Source of the DNA: Aequitasia sp047973235
Lineage (GTDB): Bacteria > Bacillota > Clostridia > Lachnospirales > Lachnospiraceae
DNA length: 64,000 bases
Direction of reading: 5' to 3'
NCBI GenBank assembly: GCA_047973235.1
Contig: JBKEBP010000139.1
Span: forward strand, 6,075-70,074
Below are positions 56,573-64,000 of the stretch, in pieces. Positions within the stretch are counted from its first letter, which is position 1. The number at the start of each line of letters is the position of its first letter. Both the position numbers and the translations under genes were made by a program. The notes below the pieces were generated by a model. That model saw only the letters and a list, made by a program, of their open reading frames with translations, was not told the DNA's origin and did no database searches.

Positions 56573-57871
56573 ATGGGATGGAAAGAAATTTATGATAAGA
56601 ATACAGTGACACTAGAAGAAGCTATAAGCCACGTGCATTCAGGTGATAGAGTTGTTCTAGGTCAGGCTGTAGGTATACCTACACTACTAACGGATGCTAT
56701 GGTTGAGTGTAAAGATAATTATAAAAACGTAGAAATAGTTCAGATGGTGCCTATGGGTAACGGTAAATTTACAGAAGCCGGACTTGAAGAGAATTTTAGA
56801 CTTAATTCCATATTCACCGGAGCATATACGAAGAAGGCAATAAGCGAAGGAAGAGCAGATTATACACCGTGTCACTTCAATGAAGTGCCCGGACTCTTTG
56901 ATGAACTTCTCATCCCGGATGTGGCACTCGTTCAGGTTACTACGCCTGACAATCACGGGTACGTTAGTCTAGGTGTGTCAGTGGATTATACACTGGCTGC
57001 AGTCAAAAGAGCAAAGACTGTTATCGCACAGGTAAATGAAAATATGCCGAGAACTCATGGCGATTCATTTGTGCATATATCAGAGCTTGATTATATAGTA
57101 AGAGAAAATACAGCTATACCGGAGCTTCCACCACCTGTTATCGGAGATGTGGAAAAGGCAATAGGAGAACACTGTGCATCACTTATTAAAGATGGTGATA
57201 CTCTTCAGTTAGGTATAGGTGCTATTCCGGATGCGGTATTATTATTCTTAAAGGATAAGAAAGACTTAGGGATACATTCTGAAATGATATCTGACGGAGT
57301 GGTTGAGCTTATTGAAGAAGGTGTCATTACTAATGCGAGGAAGACACTTCATCCAAATAAGTCGATTGTTACATTCCTAATGGGAAGCAAGAGACTGTAT
57401 AACTATGCAGATGACAATCCTGCACTTGCAATGCACCCTGTAAACTACGTTAATGATCCGTATGTAATAGGTCAAAATGATAACTTGGTATCTATTAATT
57501 CGTGCGTACAGGTTGATTTTATGGGCCAGGTTTGCTCTGAAAGTGTAGGAAAAATGCAGATAAGCGGAACCGGCGGTCAGGTTGATTTCGTACGAGGAGC
57601 CAAAATCAGTAAAGGTGGACGTTCTATTATAGCAATATCATCAACAGCTGCTAAAGGAAAGCTATCAAAGATAGTCCCTGTTATAGACGAGGGAAGTGCG
57701 GTAACTACGCTTAGAACGGATGTAGATTATATTATTACAGAATTCGGAATAGCAAGACTTAAAGGCAAGTCCCTTAGAGAGAGAGCTAAGTCACTGATAG
57801 AAATATCACATCCTGATTTTAGAGAATCACTCATAAGAGACTACGAGAGCAGGTTTTTGTGTAAATATTAA
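56573..57871 (+). CDS. abfT: 4-hydroxybutyrate CoA-transferase
   Basis: 432 residues from ATG 56573 (GGAGG upstream; an earlier ATG overlaps abfD). Family I CoA-transferase: LGQAVGIPTLL and NGNGKFTE-like oxyanion region at the start, catalytic glutamate in HSEMISDGVVEL, and a C-terminal GTGGQVDFVRGA loop. It moves CoA from acetyl-CoA to 4-hydroxybutyrate, supplying abfD. Confidence 0.93.
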   Translation: MGWKEIYDKNTVTLEEAISHVHSGDRVVLGQAVGIPTLLTDAMVECKDNYKNVEIVQMVPMGNGKFTEAGLEENFRLNSIFTGAYTKKAISEGRADYTPCHFNEVPGLFDELLIPDVALVQVTTPDNHGYVSLGVSVDYTLAAVKRAKTVIAQVNENMPRTHGDSFVHISELDYIVRENTAIPELPPPVIGDVEKAIGEHCASLIKDGDTLQLGIGAIPDAVLLFLKDKKDLGIHSEMISDGVVELIEEGVITNARKTLHPNKSIVTFLMGSKRLYNYADDNPALAMHPVNYVNDPYVIGQNDNLVSINSCVQVDFMGQVCSESVGKMQISGTGGQVDFVRGAKISKGGRSIIAISSTAAKGKLSKIVPVIDEGSAVTTLRTDVDYIITEFGIARLKGKSLRERAKSLIEISHPDFRESLIRDYESRFLCKY

Positions 57872-57900
57872 AAGACATAATTGAAAGAATGGAGAAGATT

Positions 57901-58212
57901 ATGACAGACATTATGATGACCATAGAAGATGTTTTAAATAAAAAGGTACGACCAAACCTCCACATGCACAGAGGTGATGTGGAAGTATTAAGACTTGAAG
58001 ACGGAGTACTATATATTAAGCTCTTAGGTCATTGTAGTAGCTGTCCTTCTTCTAAATATACCGTTGAGGAATTAATTCAAGAAGAACTGATATCCACGAT
58101 TCCCGAGATTAAAGAAGTGAGATTACATGAAGAAATAAGTGAAGAGATGTTATCATTCGCCAAGAAGATATTGGCAGAAAGAAAAGCAAACAAGGAGACG
58201 CATCATGAGTAA
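57901..58212 (+). CDS. NifU C-terminal-domain Fe-S scaffold protein
   Basis: 103 residues from ATG 57901, which has GGAG at good spacing (an ATG at 57889 does not). The motif GHCSSCPSS carries the CxxC of the NifU C-terminal domain. Position between abfT and thiolase suggests dedicated supply or repair of the 4Fe-4S cluster of AbfD. Confidence 0.85.
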   Translation: MTDIMMTIEDVLNKKVRPNLHMHRGDVEVLRLEDGVLYIKLLGHCSSCPSSKYTVEELIQEELISTIPEIKEVRLHEEISEEMLSFAKKILAERKANKETHHE

Positions 58213-59386
58213 AAAAATCGTACTTGCAGGAGCATGTAGAACAGCAATAGGTTCATTTGGAGGAAGTCTTTCCAGCGTACCGGCAGTAGAACTTGGAGCC
58301 ATAGTTATAAAGGAAGCTGTTAAAAGATCAGGAATTAAACCGGAAGACGTGGACCACGTGTACATGGGTTGTGTAATCCAGGCGGGTCTTGGTCAAAATG
58401 TTTCAAGACAAGCAAGCATAAAGGCGGGTCTGCCTAATGAAACGACAGCAACTACGGTAAACGTAGTATGCGGATCAGGGCTTGATAGTGTTAATATGGC
58501 GGCTCAGATGATAAAGTCGGGAGATGCAGACATTGTAATAGCCGGTGGTATGGAAAATATGTCAATGGCACCATATGTTCTTGATAAAGCCAGATTCGGA
58601 TATCGCATGGGAAATGCAAATATGGTTGATTCTATGGTCAATGATGCATTATGGGAAGCATTTAATGGATACCATATGGGAATGACAGCAGAGAATATCT
58701 GTGACAAATGGGGACTCACAAGAGAAGATCTTGATCAGTTTGCAGCAAAGAGTCAGAATAAGGCATGTGATGCGATTAAAGCAGGTAAGTTCACAGATGA
58801 GATTGTACCTGTAGAAGTTAAACAAAGAAAACAAGTCGTTGTATTTGATACGGATGAAGGTCCAAGAGAGAATACAACAACTGAAAGTATAAATAAACTG
58901 CGACCGGCATTTAAACCGGAAGGCGGCAGAGTAACAGCCGCGAATTCATCAACTATAAATGATGGAGCAGCCGCGATTGTAGTAATGAGTGAAGAAAAAG
59001 CAATAGAGCTGGGAGTAGATGTTATGGCTGAATACATAACAGGTGCTCTTGGTGGTGTGGAGCCGGAGATAATGGGTGTTGGACCTGTTGCTTCAACCAG
59101 AAAAGCAATGGCGAAAGCAGGTATGAAGATAGAAGATTTTGATTTATATGAAGCTAATGAGGCCTTTGCCTCGCAGGCACTAGCCGTTGCAGGTGAACTT
59201 GGATTAGACGAAGACAAGTTAAATGTAAACGGAGGTGCAATAGCACTTGGACATCCGGTAGGAGCATCGGGATGTAGAATACTAGTTAGTTTGCTGCATG
59301 AGATGAAAAAAAGAGATGCAAAAAACGGACTGGCAACACTTTGTATAGGCGGTGGAATGGGATGCTCAGTCATCGTAAAGAGGTGA
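58205..59386 (+). CDS. thlA: acetyl-CoA acetyltransferase
   Basis: 393 residues from ATG 58205 (AAGGAG upstream), overlapping the NifU-like gene by 8 bases. Nucleophile Cys89 in VNVVCGSGLDSV, GHPVGASGCR and CIGGGMGCS give the full thiolase triad. It cleaves acetoacetyl-CoA or condenses acetyl-CoA, linking the operon to central metabolism. Confidence 0.96.
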   Translation: MSKKIVLAGACRTAIGSFGGSLSSVPAVELGAIVIKEAVKRSGIKPEDVDHVYMGCVIQAGLGQNVSRQASIKAGLPNETTATTVNVVCGSGLDSVNMAAQMIKSGDADIVIAGGMENMSMAPYVLDKARFGYRMGNANMVDSMVNDALWEAFNGYHMGMTAENICDKWGLTREDLDQFAAKSQNKACDAIKAGKFTDEIVPVEVKQRKQVVVFDTDEGPRENTTTESINKLRPAFKPEGGRVTAANSSTINDGAAAIVVMSEEKAIELGVDVMAEYITGALGGVEPEIMGVGPVASTRKAMAKAGMKIEDFDLYEANEAFASQALAVAGELGLDEDKLNVNGGAIALGHPVGASGCRILVSLLHEMKKRDAKNGLATLCIGGGMGCSVIVKR

Positions 59387-59390
59387 AACT

Positions 59391-60167
59391 ATGGGACTTA
59401 TTAAATACGAAGTAGAAGAACATATAGGAGTTATTACAATTAATCGTCCTGAAGCCATGAATGCACTTAATTCACAGGTGATTAAGGAGATAAAAGATAC
59501 ATTACACAGTGTTGATGCGAGCGAAATAAGATGCTTGATATTTACAGGAGCAGGAAATAAAGCCTTTGCAGCGGGAGCGGATATAGCAGAGATGTGTGAA
59601 TACAGCAGAGAACAAGGTGAAGCCTTCTCCAAAAATGGTAATAATACCTTCTTAAAACTAGAAAAAATGCCTATGCCGGTGATAGCTGCAGTAAACGGAT
59701 ACGCTTTAGGCGGCGGATTGGAATTAACACTTTGCTGTGATATTAGGATATGTTCAGAGAATGCCAAGTTTGGTCAACCGGAAACAGGTCTTGGCATTAC
59801 ACCGGGATTTGGAGGCACTCAGCGCCTTGCCAGAGTGGTGAATATTGGTATGGCTAAGGAGTTGATATATTCATGCAGGATGATAGATGCAAGTGAGGCG
59901 GTAGACCTTGGGATAGTAAATCACGTATACAAATCAGAGGATTTGATGAGCGAAGCTATGAAACTTGCCGGTAAGATAGCGTCAAATGCACCTATTGCGG
60001 TAAGAAATAGTAAGAAGGCAATTAATAAGGGCGGTGAGCTTGAAATAGAGTCAGCAGTAGAAGTAGAAGAACAGCTTTTTGGAAAATGCTTTGAAACAAA
60101 GGATCAGATACGTGCAATGAAGGGATTCCTTGAAAAGAATAGAAATATTAAATTCACTAACGAATAA
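59391..60167 (+). CDS. crt: 3-hydroxybutyryl-CoA dehydratase (crotonase)
   Basis: 258 residues of the enoyl-CoA hydratase family: oxyanion-hole AFAAGADIAEM and NGYALGGGLEL, catalytic glutamates in the latter region and in FGQPETGLGITPGFGGTQRL. It hydrates crotonyl-CoA. It sits 4 bases after the thiolase. Confidence 0.95.
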   Translation: MGLIKYEVEEHIGVITINRPEAMNALNSQVIKEIKDTLHSVDASEIRCLIFTGAGNKAFAAGADIAEMCEYSREQGEAFSKNGNNTFLKLEKMPMPVIAAVNGYALGGGLELTLCCDIRICSENAKFGQPETGLGITPGFGGTQRLARVVNIGMAKELIYSCRMIDASEAVDLGIVNHVYKSEDLMSEAMKLAGKIASNAPIAVRNSKKAINKGGELEIESAVEVEEQLFGKCFETKDQIRAMKGFLEKNRNIKFTNE

Positions 60168-60185
60168 GGCAGGAGGATAAGAGGT

Positions 60186-61022
60186 ATGAAAGTTGGCATA
60201 ATTGGAGCCGGTACCATGGGAAGTGGTATAGCGCAAGCTTTTGCACAGACAAAAGGATATGAAGTGTACCTTTGCGATATAAATGAGGAGTTTGCCGTAA
60301 ATGGTAAAAAAAGAATTGAAAACGGATTATTAAAAAGAGTTTCAAAGGGTAAACTCGAAGCGAGCAGCTGTGAGGCGATACTAAATAACATTGAGACAGG
60401 TACTAAGGAAATCTGTTCTGATTGCGATATGGTTGTTGAAGCAGCACTTGAAGTTATGGAAGTAAAGAAGCAGACATTTAAAGAACTTGATGATATCTGT
60501 AAGCCGGATTGTATATTTGCATCAAATACATCGTCTCTATCCATAACAGAAATAGGCCAGGGACTAAAGCGACCGATAATAGGTATGCATTTCTTTAATC
60601 CGGCACCGGTAATGAAACTGGTAGAAGTAATCGAAGGATTAAATACTCCAAAAGAAATGGTCGAAAAGGTGATATCTATTTCAGAGGAAATGGGAAAAGT
60701 ACCGGTAATGGTAAATGAGTCAGCAGGCTTTGTAGTCAATAGAATATTAATACCTATGATAAATGAAGCAATAGGGATATATGCTGAAGGAGTAGCAAGT
60801 ATCGAAGACATAGATAAGGCAATGCAGTATGGTGCTAATCATAAGATGGGACCCCTAGCGCTAGGAGATTTGGTTGGACTGGATGTTTGCCTTGCGATAA
60901 TGGAAGTATTATTTGATGAAACAGGAGATAGCAAGTATAGGCCTCACCCTTATTTACGGAAAATGGTTAGAGGTGGTAAGCTTGGAGTTAAGAGTGGCGG
61001 AGGATTTTATAAGTATAGCTAA
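60186..61022 (+). CDS. hbd: 3-hydroxybutyryl-CoA dehydrogenase
   Basis: 278 residues. NAD motif GAGTMGSGIAQAFA at 7-20; catalytic region SNTSSLSITEI and HFFNPAPVMKLVEV with the histidine; C-terminal domain MGPLALGDLVGLD and KSGGGFYKY. It completes the conversion between crotonyl-CoA and acetoacetyl-CoA. No bcd or etf genes accompany it. Confidence 0.95.
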   Translation: MKVGIIGAGTMGSGIAQAFAQTKGYEVYLCDINEEFAVNGKKRIENGLLKRVSKGKLEASSCEAILNNIETGTKEICSDCDMVVEAALEVMEVKKQTFKELDDICKPDCIFASNTSSLSITEIGQGLKRPIIGMHFFNPAPVMKLVEVIEGLNTPKEMVEKVISISEEMGKVPVMVNESAGFVVNRILIPMINEAIGIYAEGVASIEDIDKAMQYGANHKMGPLALGDLVGLDVCLAIMEVLFDETGDSKYRPHPYLRKMVRGGKLGVKSGGGFYKYS

Positions 61023-61130
61023 ATTGATGCATTGAATAAATGCTGAAGTATTAGGAACAAAATAATTACTAAAAAATGAATTCCCTTTTTGTGCAATGTC
61101 ACATTTTAAAGTCAAATACGAGGAAAAGAA

Positions 61131-61186
61131 TTGACATTTCAAAGGTATGTATTTATACTAAACACAAAGGTATACCAAAAGTATAC
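61131..61186 (+). promoter_or_regulatory. promoter and operator of the second GntR gene
   Basis: TTGACA (61131-61136), 17 bases, TATACT (61154-61159), then GGTATACCaaaaGTATAC at 61169-61186, over the expected start site. It is the closest-to-consensus promoter in this window and contains the fullest copy of the operator. Confidence 0.8.
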
Positions 61187-61239
61187 ATATGACGTACACA
61201 GAAGGTAGTGCATTAATAATTGAAAAGGAGATGGTTTGC

Positions 61240-61902
61240 ATGGGGAATGCGATACTCACAACACAACCTTCTAAAAAAAACATAGCTTATGAAGGCATAA
61301 AGCAAATGATTATAGAAGGCGAGTTAAAACATGACACACCACTTGTAGAAAGACAACTTTGCGAAATACTAAATGTTAGCAGAACGCCGGTTAGAGAGGC
61401 ACTTAGAGAACTTGCTAATAATGATATGGTCGAGATTGTCGAGAACAAAGGTGTATATGTTAAGAAAATAGATTTTAAAGATATGGTTGAGATATTTGAA
61501 CTTAGAGAAGCACTAGAGTGTTTGACTATACAATTATTTGTTAAAAGAGCAACTGATGAAGAAATTACAGAACTTGGTAAATTGGTTGCAGAGCAGGAAG
61601 GATACTACAATAATAATGAGCATGCATTATTTATGAAAACAGACATGAAAATGCACAACTACATTGCAGAAGTTGCACAGAATGCCAGAATTAGGAATGC
61701 TGTTTTCAATATTTACGATCAAATAAGCCAGATGGCACTTGCTGCAAAGGATGAAGCAATGATTATAGAAATGGCTGTAAATGCTCATAGAGAAATGTAC
61801 AAAAGCATCAAAGAACATGATGAAGAAAATGCAATCGAAGCAATGAGAAAACATGTTAGTGAAGTGAAAGACTTTTACAAGGAAAGATTCTACATATTAT
61901 AG
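61240..61902 (+). CDS. FCD-type GntR regulator, copy 2
   Basis: 220 residues from ATG 61240, 8 bases after AAAGGAG; ATGs at 61189 and 61231 are poorly placed. Paralogue of the protein at 53179: same length, same DNA-recognition segment LNVSRTPVREALRELAN, same wing GVYVKKIDFKDM, and same FCD frame (MKMHNYIAEVA, AMRKHVSEVKDFY). The identical recognition region implies both bind the same operator, while the differing FCD core may sense different ligands. Confidence 0.9.
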   Translation: MGNAILTTQPSKKNIAYEGIKQMIIEGELKHDTPLVERQLCEILNVSRTPVREALRELANNDMVEIVENKGVYVKKIDFKDMVEIFELREALECLTIQLFVKRATDEEITELGKLVAEQEGYYNNNEHALFMKTDMKMHNYIAEVAQNARIRNAVFNIYDQISQMALAAKDEAMIIEMAVNAHREMYKSIKEHDEENAIEAMRKHVSEVKDFYKERFYIL

Positions 61903-61906
61903 AAGG

Positions 61907-61936
61907 TACTCCGTTATACAAGGCTATGGCGGAGTA
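61907..61936 (+). other. hairpin between GntR copy 2 and the split transketolase
   Basis: TACTCCG (61907-61913) and CGGAGTA (61930-61936) with a 16-base loop, followed by an A-run (61936-61942). It repeats the layout after GntR copy 1. Confidence 0.5.
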
Positions 61937-61952
61937 AAAAAATAAAAACAAC

Positions 61953-61970
61953 GGTATACCAAACGAATAC
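61953..61970 (+). promoter_or_regulatory. GGTATACC operator before the split transketolase
   Basis: GGTATACCaaacGAATAC, 20 bases before the ATG at 61991, nearly identical in sequence and placement to the site at 53905-53922. Confidence 0.7.
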
Positions 61971-61990
61971 ACGAACTAAGGAGGTTGAAC

Positions 61991-62839
61991 ATGGAAAAAC
62001 AAGAAAAAGAGTATCTTTTGAAACAATGTACAAGAATCAGATATCTCACAATCGATGAGATCGCAGAACTTGGAGTTGGTCATGCCGGTGGCAGTATGTC
62101 AATGATAGATGCTTTGGTTGTACTGTATTACAAGCATATGAACATTAATCCTAAGCAGCCACAGATGGAAGGTAGAGACAGATTTGTTTTATCAAAAGCT
62201 CATTCAGGTCCTGCACTTTATGCAATACTAGCTGATAAGGGATATTTTCCACTGGAGGACTTGATGACACTTAACAAACCGGGAACATCACTTCCAAGTC
62301 ATGCAGATATGGTGAGAACGGTAGGAATTGATATGACGGCAGGTTCACTTGGACAAGGTTTGTCATGTGCAGTAGGGATCGCACTTGGATCAAAAATTAA
62401 AAAAGATGGTGCAACTATTTACGCGATGATCGGAGACGGCGAAAGTAACGAAGGTCAGATATGGGAAGCAGCTATGTACGCAGCCCAGAGAAAGTTAAAC
62501 AATCTGATTTGCTTCACTGATTATAATAAAATGCAACTCGATGGACCAATAGAAGATATTAGTGGATTGGAACCACTTACGGATAAGTGGAAAGCATTCG
62601 GATGGAATGTAGTTAAGGTAGACGGACACGATGTAGAGGCTATTGATGAGGCTGTAATAAATGCTAAAAAATCGGAAGATAAGCCTAGCATGATAATACT
62701 GGATACACTCAAAGGAAAAGGTGTTTCCTTCCTAGAGAAAACATATTTAAACAACCATAATGTTACGATATCAGCAGAGCAAAGAACGATTGCTCTTAAG
62801 GAATTGGAAGGAGGTGCACTTCCATGTACGAAGCAGTAG
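61991..62839 (+). CDS. transketolase-like protein, N-terminal (TPP-binding) subunit
   Basis: 282 residues from ATG 61991, which has GGAGG upstream. The TPP motif begins GDGESNEGQ and ends in NKMQLDG; GHAGGSMSMID and SKAHSGPALYA are substrate and cofactor loops. It is one half of a split transketolase found in many anaerobes. Donor ketose is unknown; split enzymes include apulose-4-phosphate transketolase. Confidence 0.9.
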   Translation: MEKQEKEYLLKQCTRIRYLTIDEIAELGVGHAGGSMSMIDALVVLYYKHMNINPKQPQMEGRDRFVLSKAHSGPALYAILADKGYFPLEDLMTLNKPGTSLPSHADMVRTVGIDMTAGSLGQGLSCAVGIALGSKIKKDGATIYAMIGDGESNEGQIWEAAMYAAQRKLNNLICFTDYNKMQLDGPIEDISGLEPLTDKWKAFGWNVVKVDGHDVEAIDEAVINAKKSEDKPSMIILDTLKGKGVSFLEKTYLNNHNVTISAEQRTIALKELEGGALPCTKQ

Positions 62840-63768
62840 AAATGAGAAAGGTTCTAGCCGATTGGTTAGATGAGACAATGAGCACTGATGAAAGAGCAGT
62901 GATTTTGGATGCAGACCTTGCAAGGGCTAATGGAACACTCGGATTGTATTCGAAATATCCGGACAGAGCATTTGATGTAGGAGTAGCAGAGAGTAATATG
63001 GCATCTGTTGCAGCAGGACTTTCAAGTTATGGCTTTAAGCCATTCATTTACACATTTTGTCCATTTGCAACAAGAAGAATATGCGACCAGGTAACAATCT
63101 CAATTGTCTATGCAAAACAAAATGTAAAAATAGTTGGAACGGATCCGGGATTATCAGCAGCGTTTAATGGTGGAACGCATATGAGTCTGGAAGATGTAGG
63201 CGTTATGAGATCACTTCCGGGAATGGTGATTTATGAGCCGGTTGACGGGGATCAACTAGCAAAAGCACTTCCGCAGATTTATGAATATGATGGCCCTGTT
63301 TATATAAGACTTTTCAGAAAAGTGGCACCGGCTACATATTTCGCTGGTGATGATTATAAGTTTGATTTATTTAAAGCAGACACATTACTTGAAGGAAAAG
63401 ATGTCACACTATTTGCAACAGGTATCGAGGTCAAAGAAGCAATGGAAGCGGCAAAGTTACTTGAAGCAGAAGGGATAAAAGCCGAAGTAATAAATGTTCA
63501 TACTATTAAGCCAATTGACAAAGAAAGCGTAGTAGCATCAGCAAAAAAGACGGGCTGTGTGGTTACATGCGAGAACCATAACATAATCGGAGGACTGGGA
63601 AGTGCAGTAGCAGAAACATTAATTAACGAGCACCCGGTCCCGATGGAGTTCATCGGAATGAAAGATTCATTTAGTGAAGTCGGCAAAATGGATTATGTTG
63701 TAAAAAAATATAAAATGGATGCACAAAGCATCTACGAAGCAGCAAAAAGAGCAATAGCAAAAAAGTAA
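62824..63768 (+). CDS. transketolase-like protein, C-terminal subunit
   Basis: 314 residues with pyrimidine-binding and C-terminal domains of transketolase: DVGVAESNMASVAAGLSSYG, YTFCPFATRR and CENHNIIGGLGSAVAE. It overlaps the N-terminal subunit gene by 16 bases and has its ribosome site GGAGGTG inside it, ensuring paired synthesis. Confidence 0.9.
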   Translation: MYEAVEMRKVLADWLDETMSTDERAVILDADLARANGTLGLYSKYPDRAFDVGVAESNMASVAAGLSSYGFKPFIYTFCPFATRRICDQVTISIVYAKQNVKIVGTDPGLSAAFNGGTHMSLEDVGVMRSLPGMVIYEPVDGDQLAKALPQIYEYDGPVYIRLFRKVAPATYFAGDDYKFDLFKADTLLEGKDVTLFATGIEVKEAMEAAKLLEAEGIKAEVINVHTIKPIDKESVVASAKKTGCVVTCENHNIIGGLGSAVAETLINEHPVPMEFIGMKDSFSEVGKMDYVVKKYKMDAQSIYEAAKRAIAKK

Positions 63769-63810
63769 ACCAATTAATTCAACACACAAAAACAAAAGAG
63801 GAGAAAAACA

Positions 63811-64000
63811 ATGGACAAATGGATCACAACAGAATACCCACAAATTAATTTTGAAGACACAGAGATAGGAAGATTAAAGAAAGAAATTTTTGAAATGCCT
63901 TATGAAGAGGTTGAGAAAGTTCTTAAAGAAGATTTTGATATTCCAAATGTAAATGAAAGTGAAATAGGTGTAGCAGGAACATATATTCAAAACACACCAA
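63811..64000 (+). CDS. 5' part of an unfinished gene, possibly creatininase-family
   Basis: The first 63 codons only; the frame runs off the window. GAGGAG precedes the ATG. The start (MDKWITTEYPQINFED) and the later IGVAGTYIQNTP are reminiscent of N-termini of creatininase-family hydrolases linked to cyclitol breakdown, but the catalytic part lies outside. It is 42 bases after the transketolase genes and so likely shares the operon. The assignment is tentative. Confidence 0.35.
   Translation, partial: MDKWITTEYPQINFEDTEIGRLKKEIFEMPYEEVEKVLKEDFDIPNVNESEIGVAGTYIQNTP

Overview
The window comes from a strictly anaerobic, Gram-positive-type bacterium, most likely a clostridial Firmicute. Supporting signs are the strong AAGGAGG-type ribosome binding sites, the tig-clpP-clpX-lon-ysxC order, class III fructose bisphosphatase, a long-form HPF, a glycyl radical enzyme, oxygen-sensitive 4-hydroxybutyryl-CoA dehydratase and several corrinoid proteins. 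No tRNA, rRNA, CRISPR array or intact insertion sequence was seen.

Region 1 (about 1-21.77 kb) is catabolic, with visibly higher G+C than the rest. Its first half (180-10501) is corrinoid-centred: an MttB-type methyltransferase joined in frame to a MutL/GlmL-type ASKHA protein, a small ABM-domain protein, a single-chain protein with a mutase-like barrel and a B12 domain, a MetH-activation-like protein, a RACo-like ATPase, a UroD/MtaA-type methyltransferase and a lone HyuA-like ASKHA protein. Its second half (10670-21762) reads as anaerobic hydroxyproline ring opening: glycyl radical enzyme with activase, proline-racemase-family epimerase, sigma-54 activator, FadR-type regulator, SDR, both subunits of 2-amino-4-oxopentanoate thiolase (OrtA, OrtB), phosphotransacetylase and a cobalamin adenosyltransferase. 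Expected flow: cis-4-hydroxy-L-proline to trans-4-hydroxy-D-proline, C-N cleavage to 2-amino-4-oxopentanoate, thiolysis to acetyl-CoA and alanine, then acetyl phosphate. A methylated hydroxyproline or related betaine as the first substrate of the whole block is an attractive but unproved idea.

Region 2 (about 21.8-46.6 kb) is AT-richer housekeeping DNA: hpf, PAP2 phosphatase, typA, gtrA, dapB, fbp, an orphan HisA of the eukaryotic HIS6 type, secA, prfB with its programmed frameshift, hom with a neighbouring proposed homoserine kinase, a CYTH protein, a DJ-1/PfpI protein, a lipoprotein, tig, clpP, clpX, lon, ysxC, an AI-2E-family membrane protein, an aldo/keto reductase, a TMEM175-like channel and a Dabb protein.

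Region 3 (about 46.7-64 kb) is a second catabolic locus, bound together by a repeated operator of form GGTATACC-N4-GTATAC. It holds a divergent dehydrogenase/membrane protein pair, a ribose-type ABC importer, two paralogous FCD-type GntR regulators, a 4-hydroxybutyrate block (4-hydroxybutyrate dehydrogenase, AbfD, AbfT, NifU-like protein, thiolase, crotonase, 3-hydroxybutyryl-CoA dehydrogenase) and a split transketolase followed by a gene cut by the window end. With no butyryl-CoA dehydrogenase or Etf genes present, the 4-hydroxybutyrate block looks like a route from C4 hydroxyacids through crotonyl-CoA to two acetyl-CoA, or the reverse.
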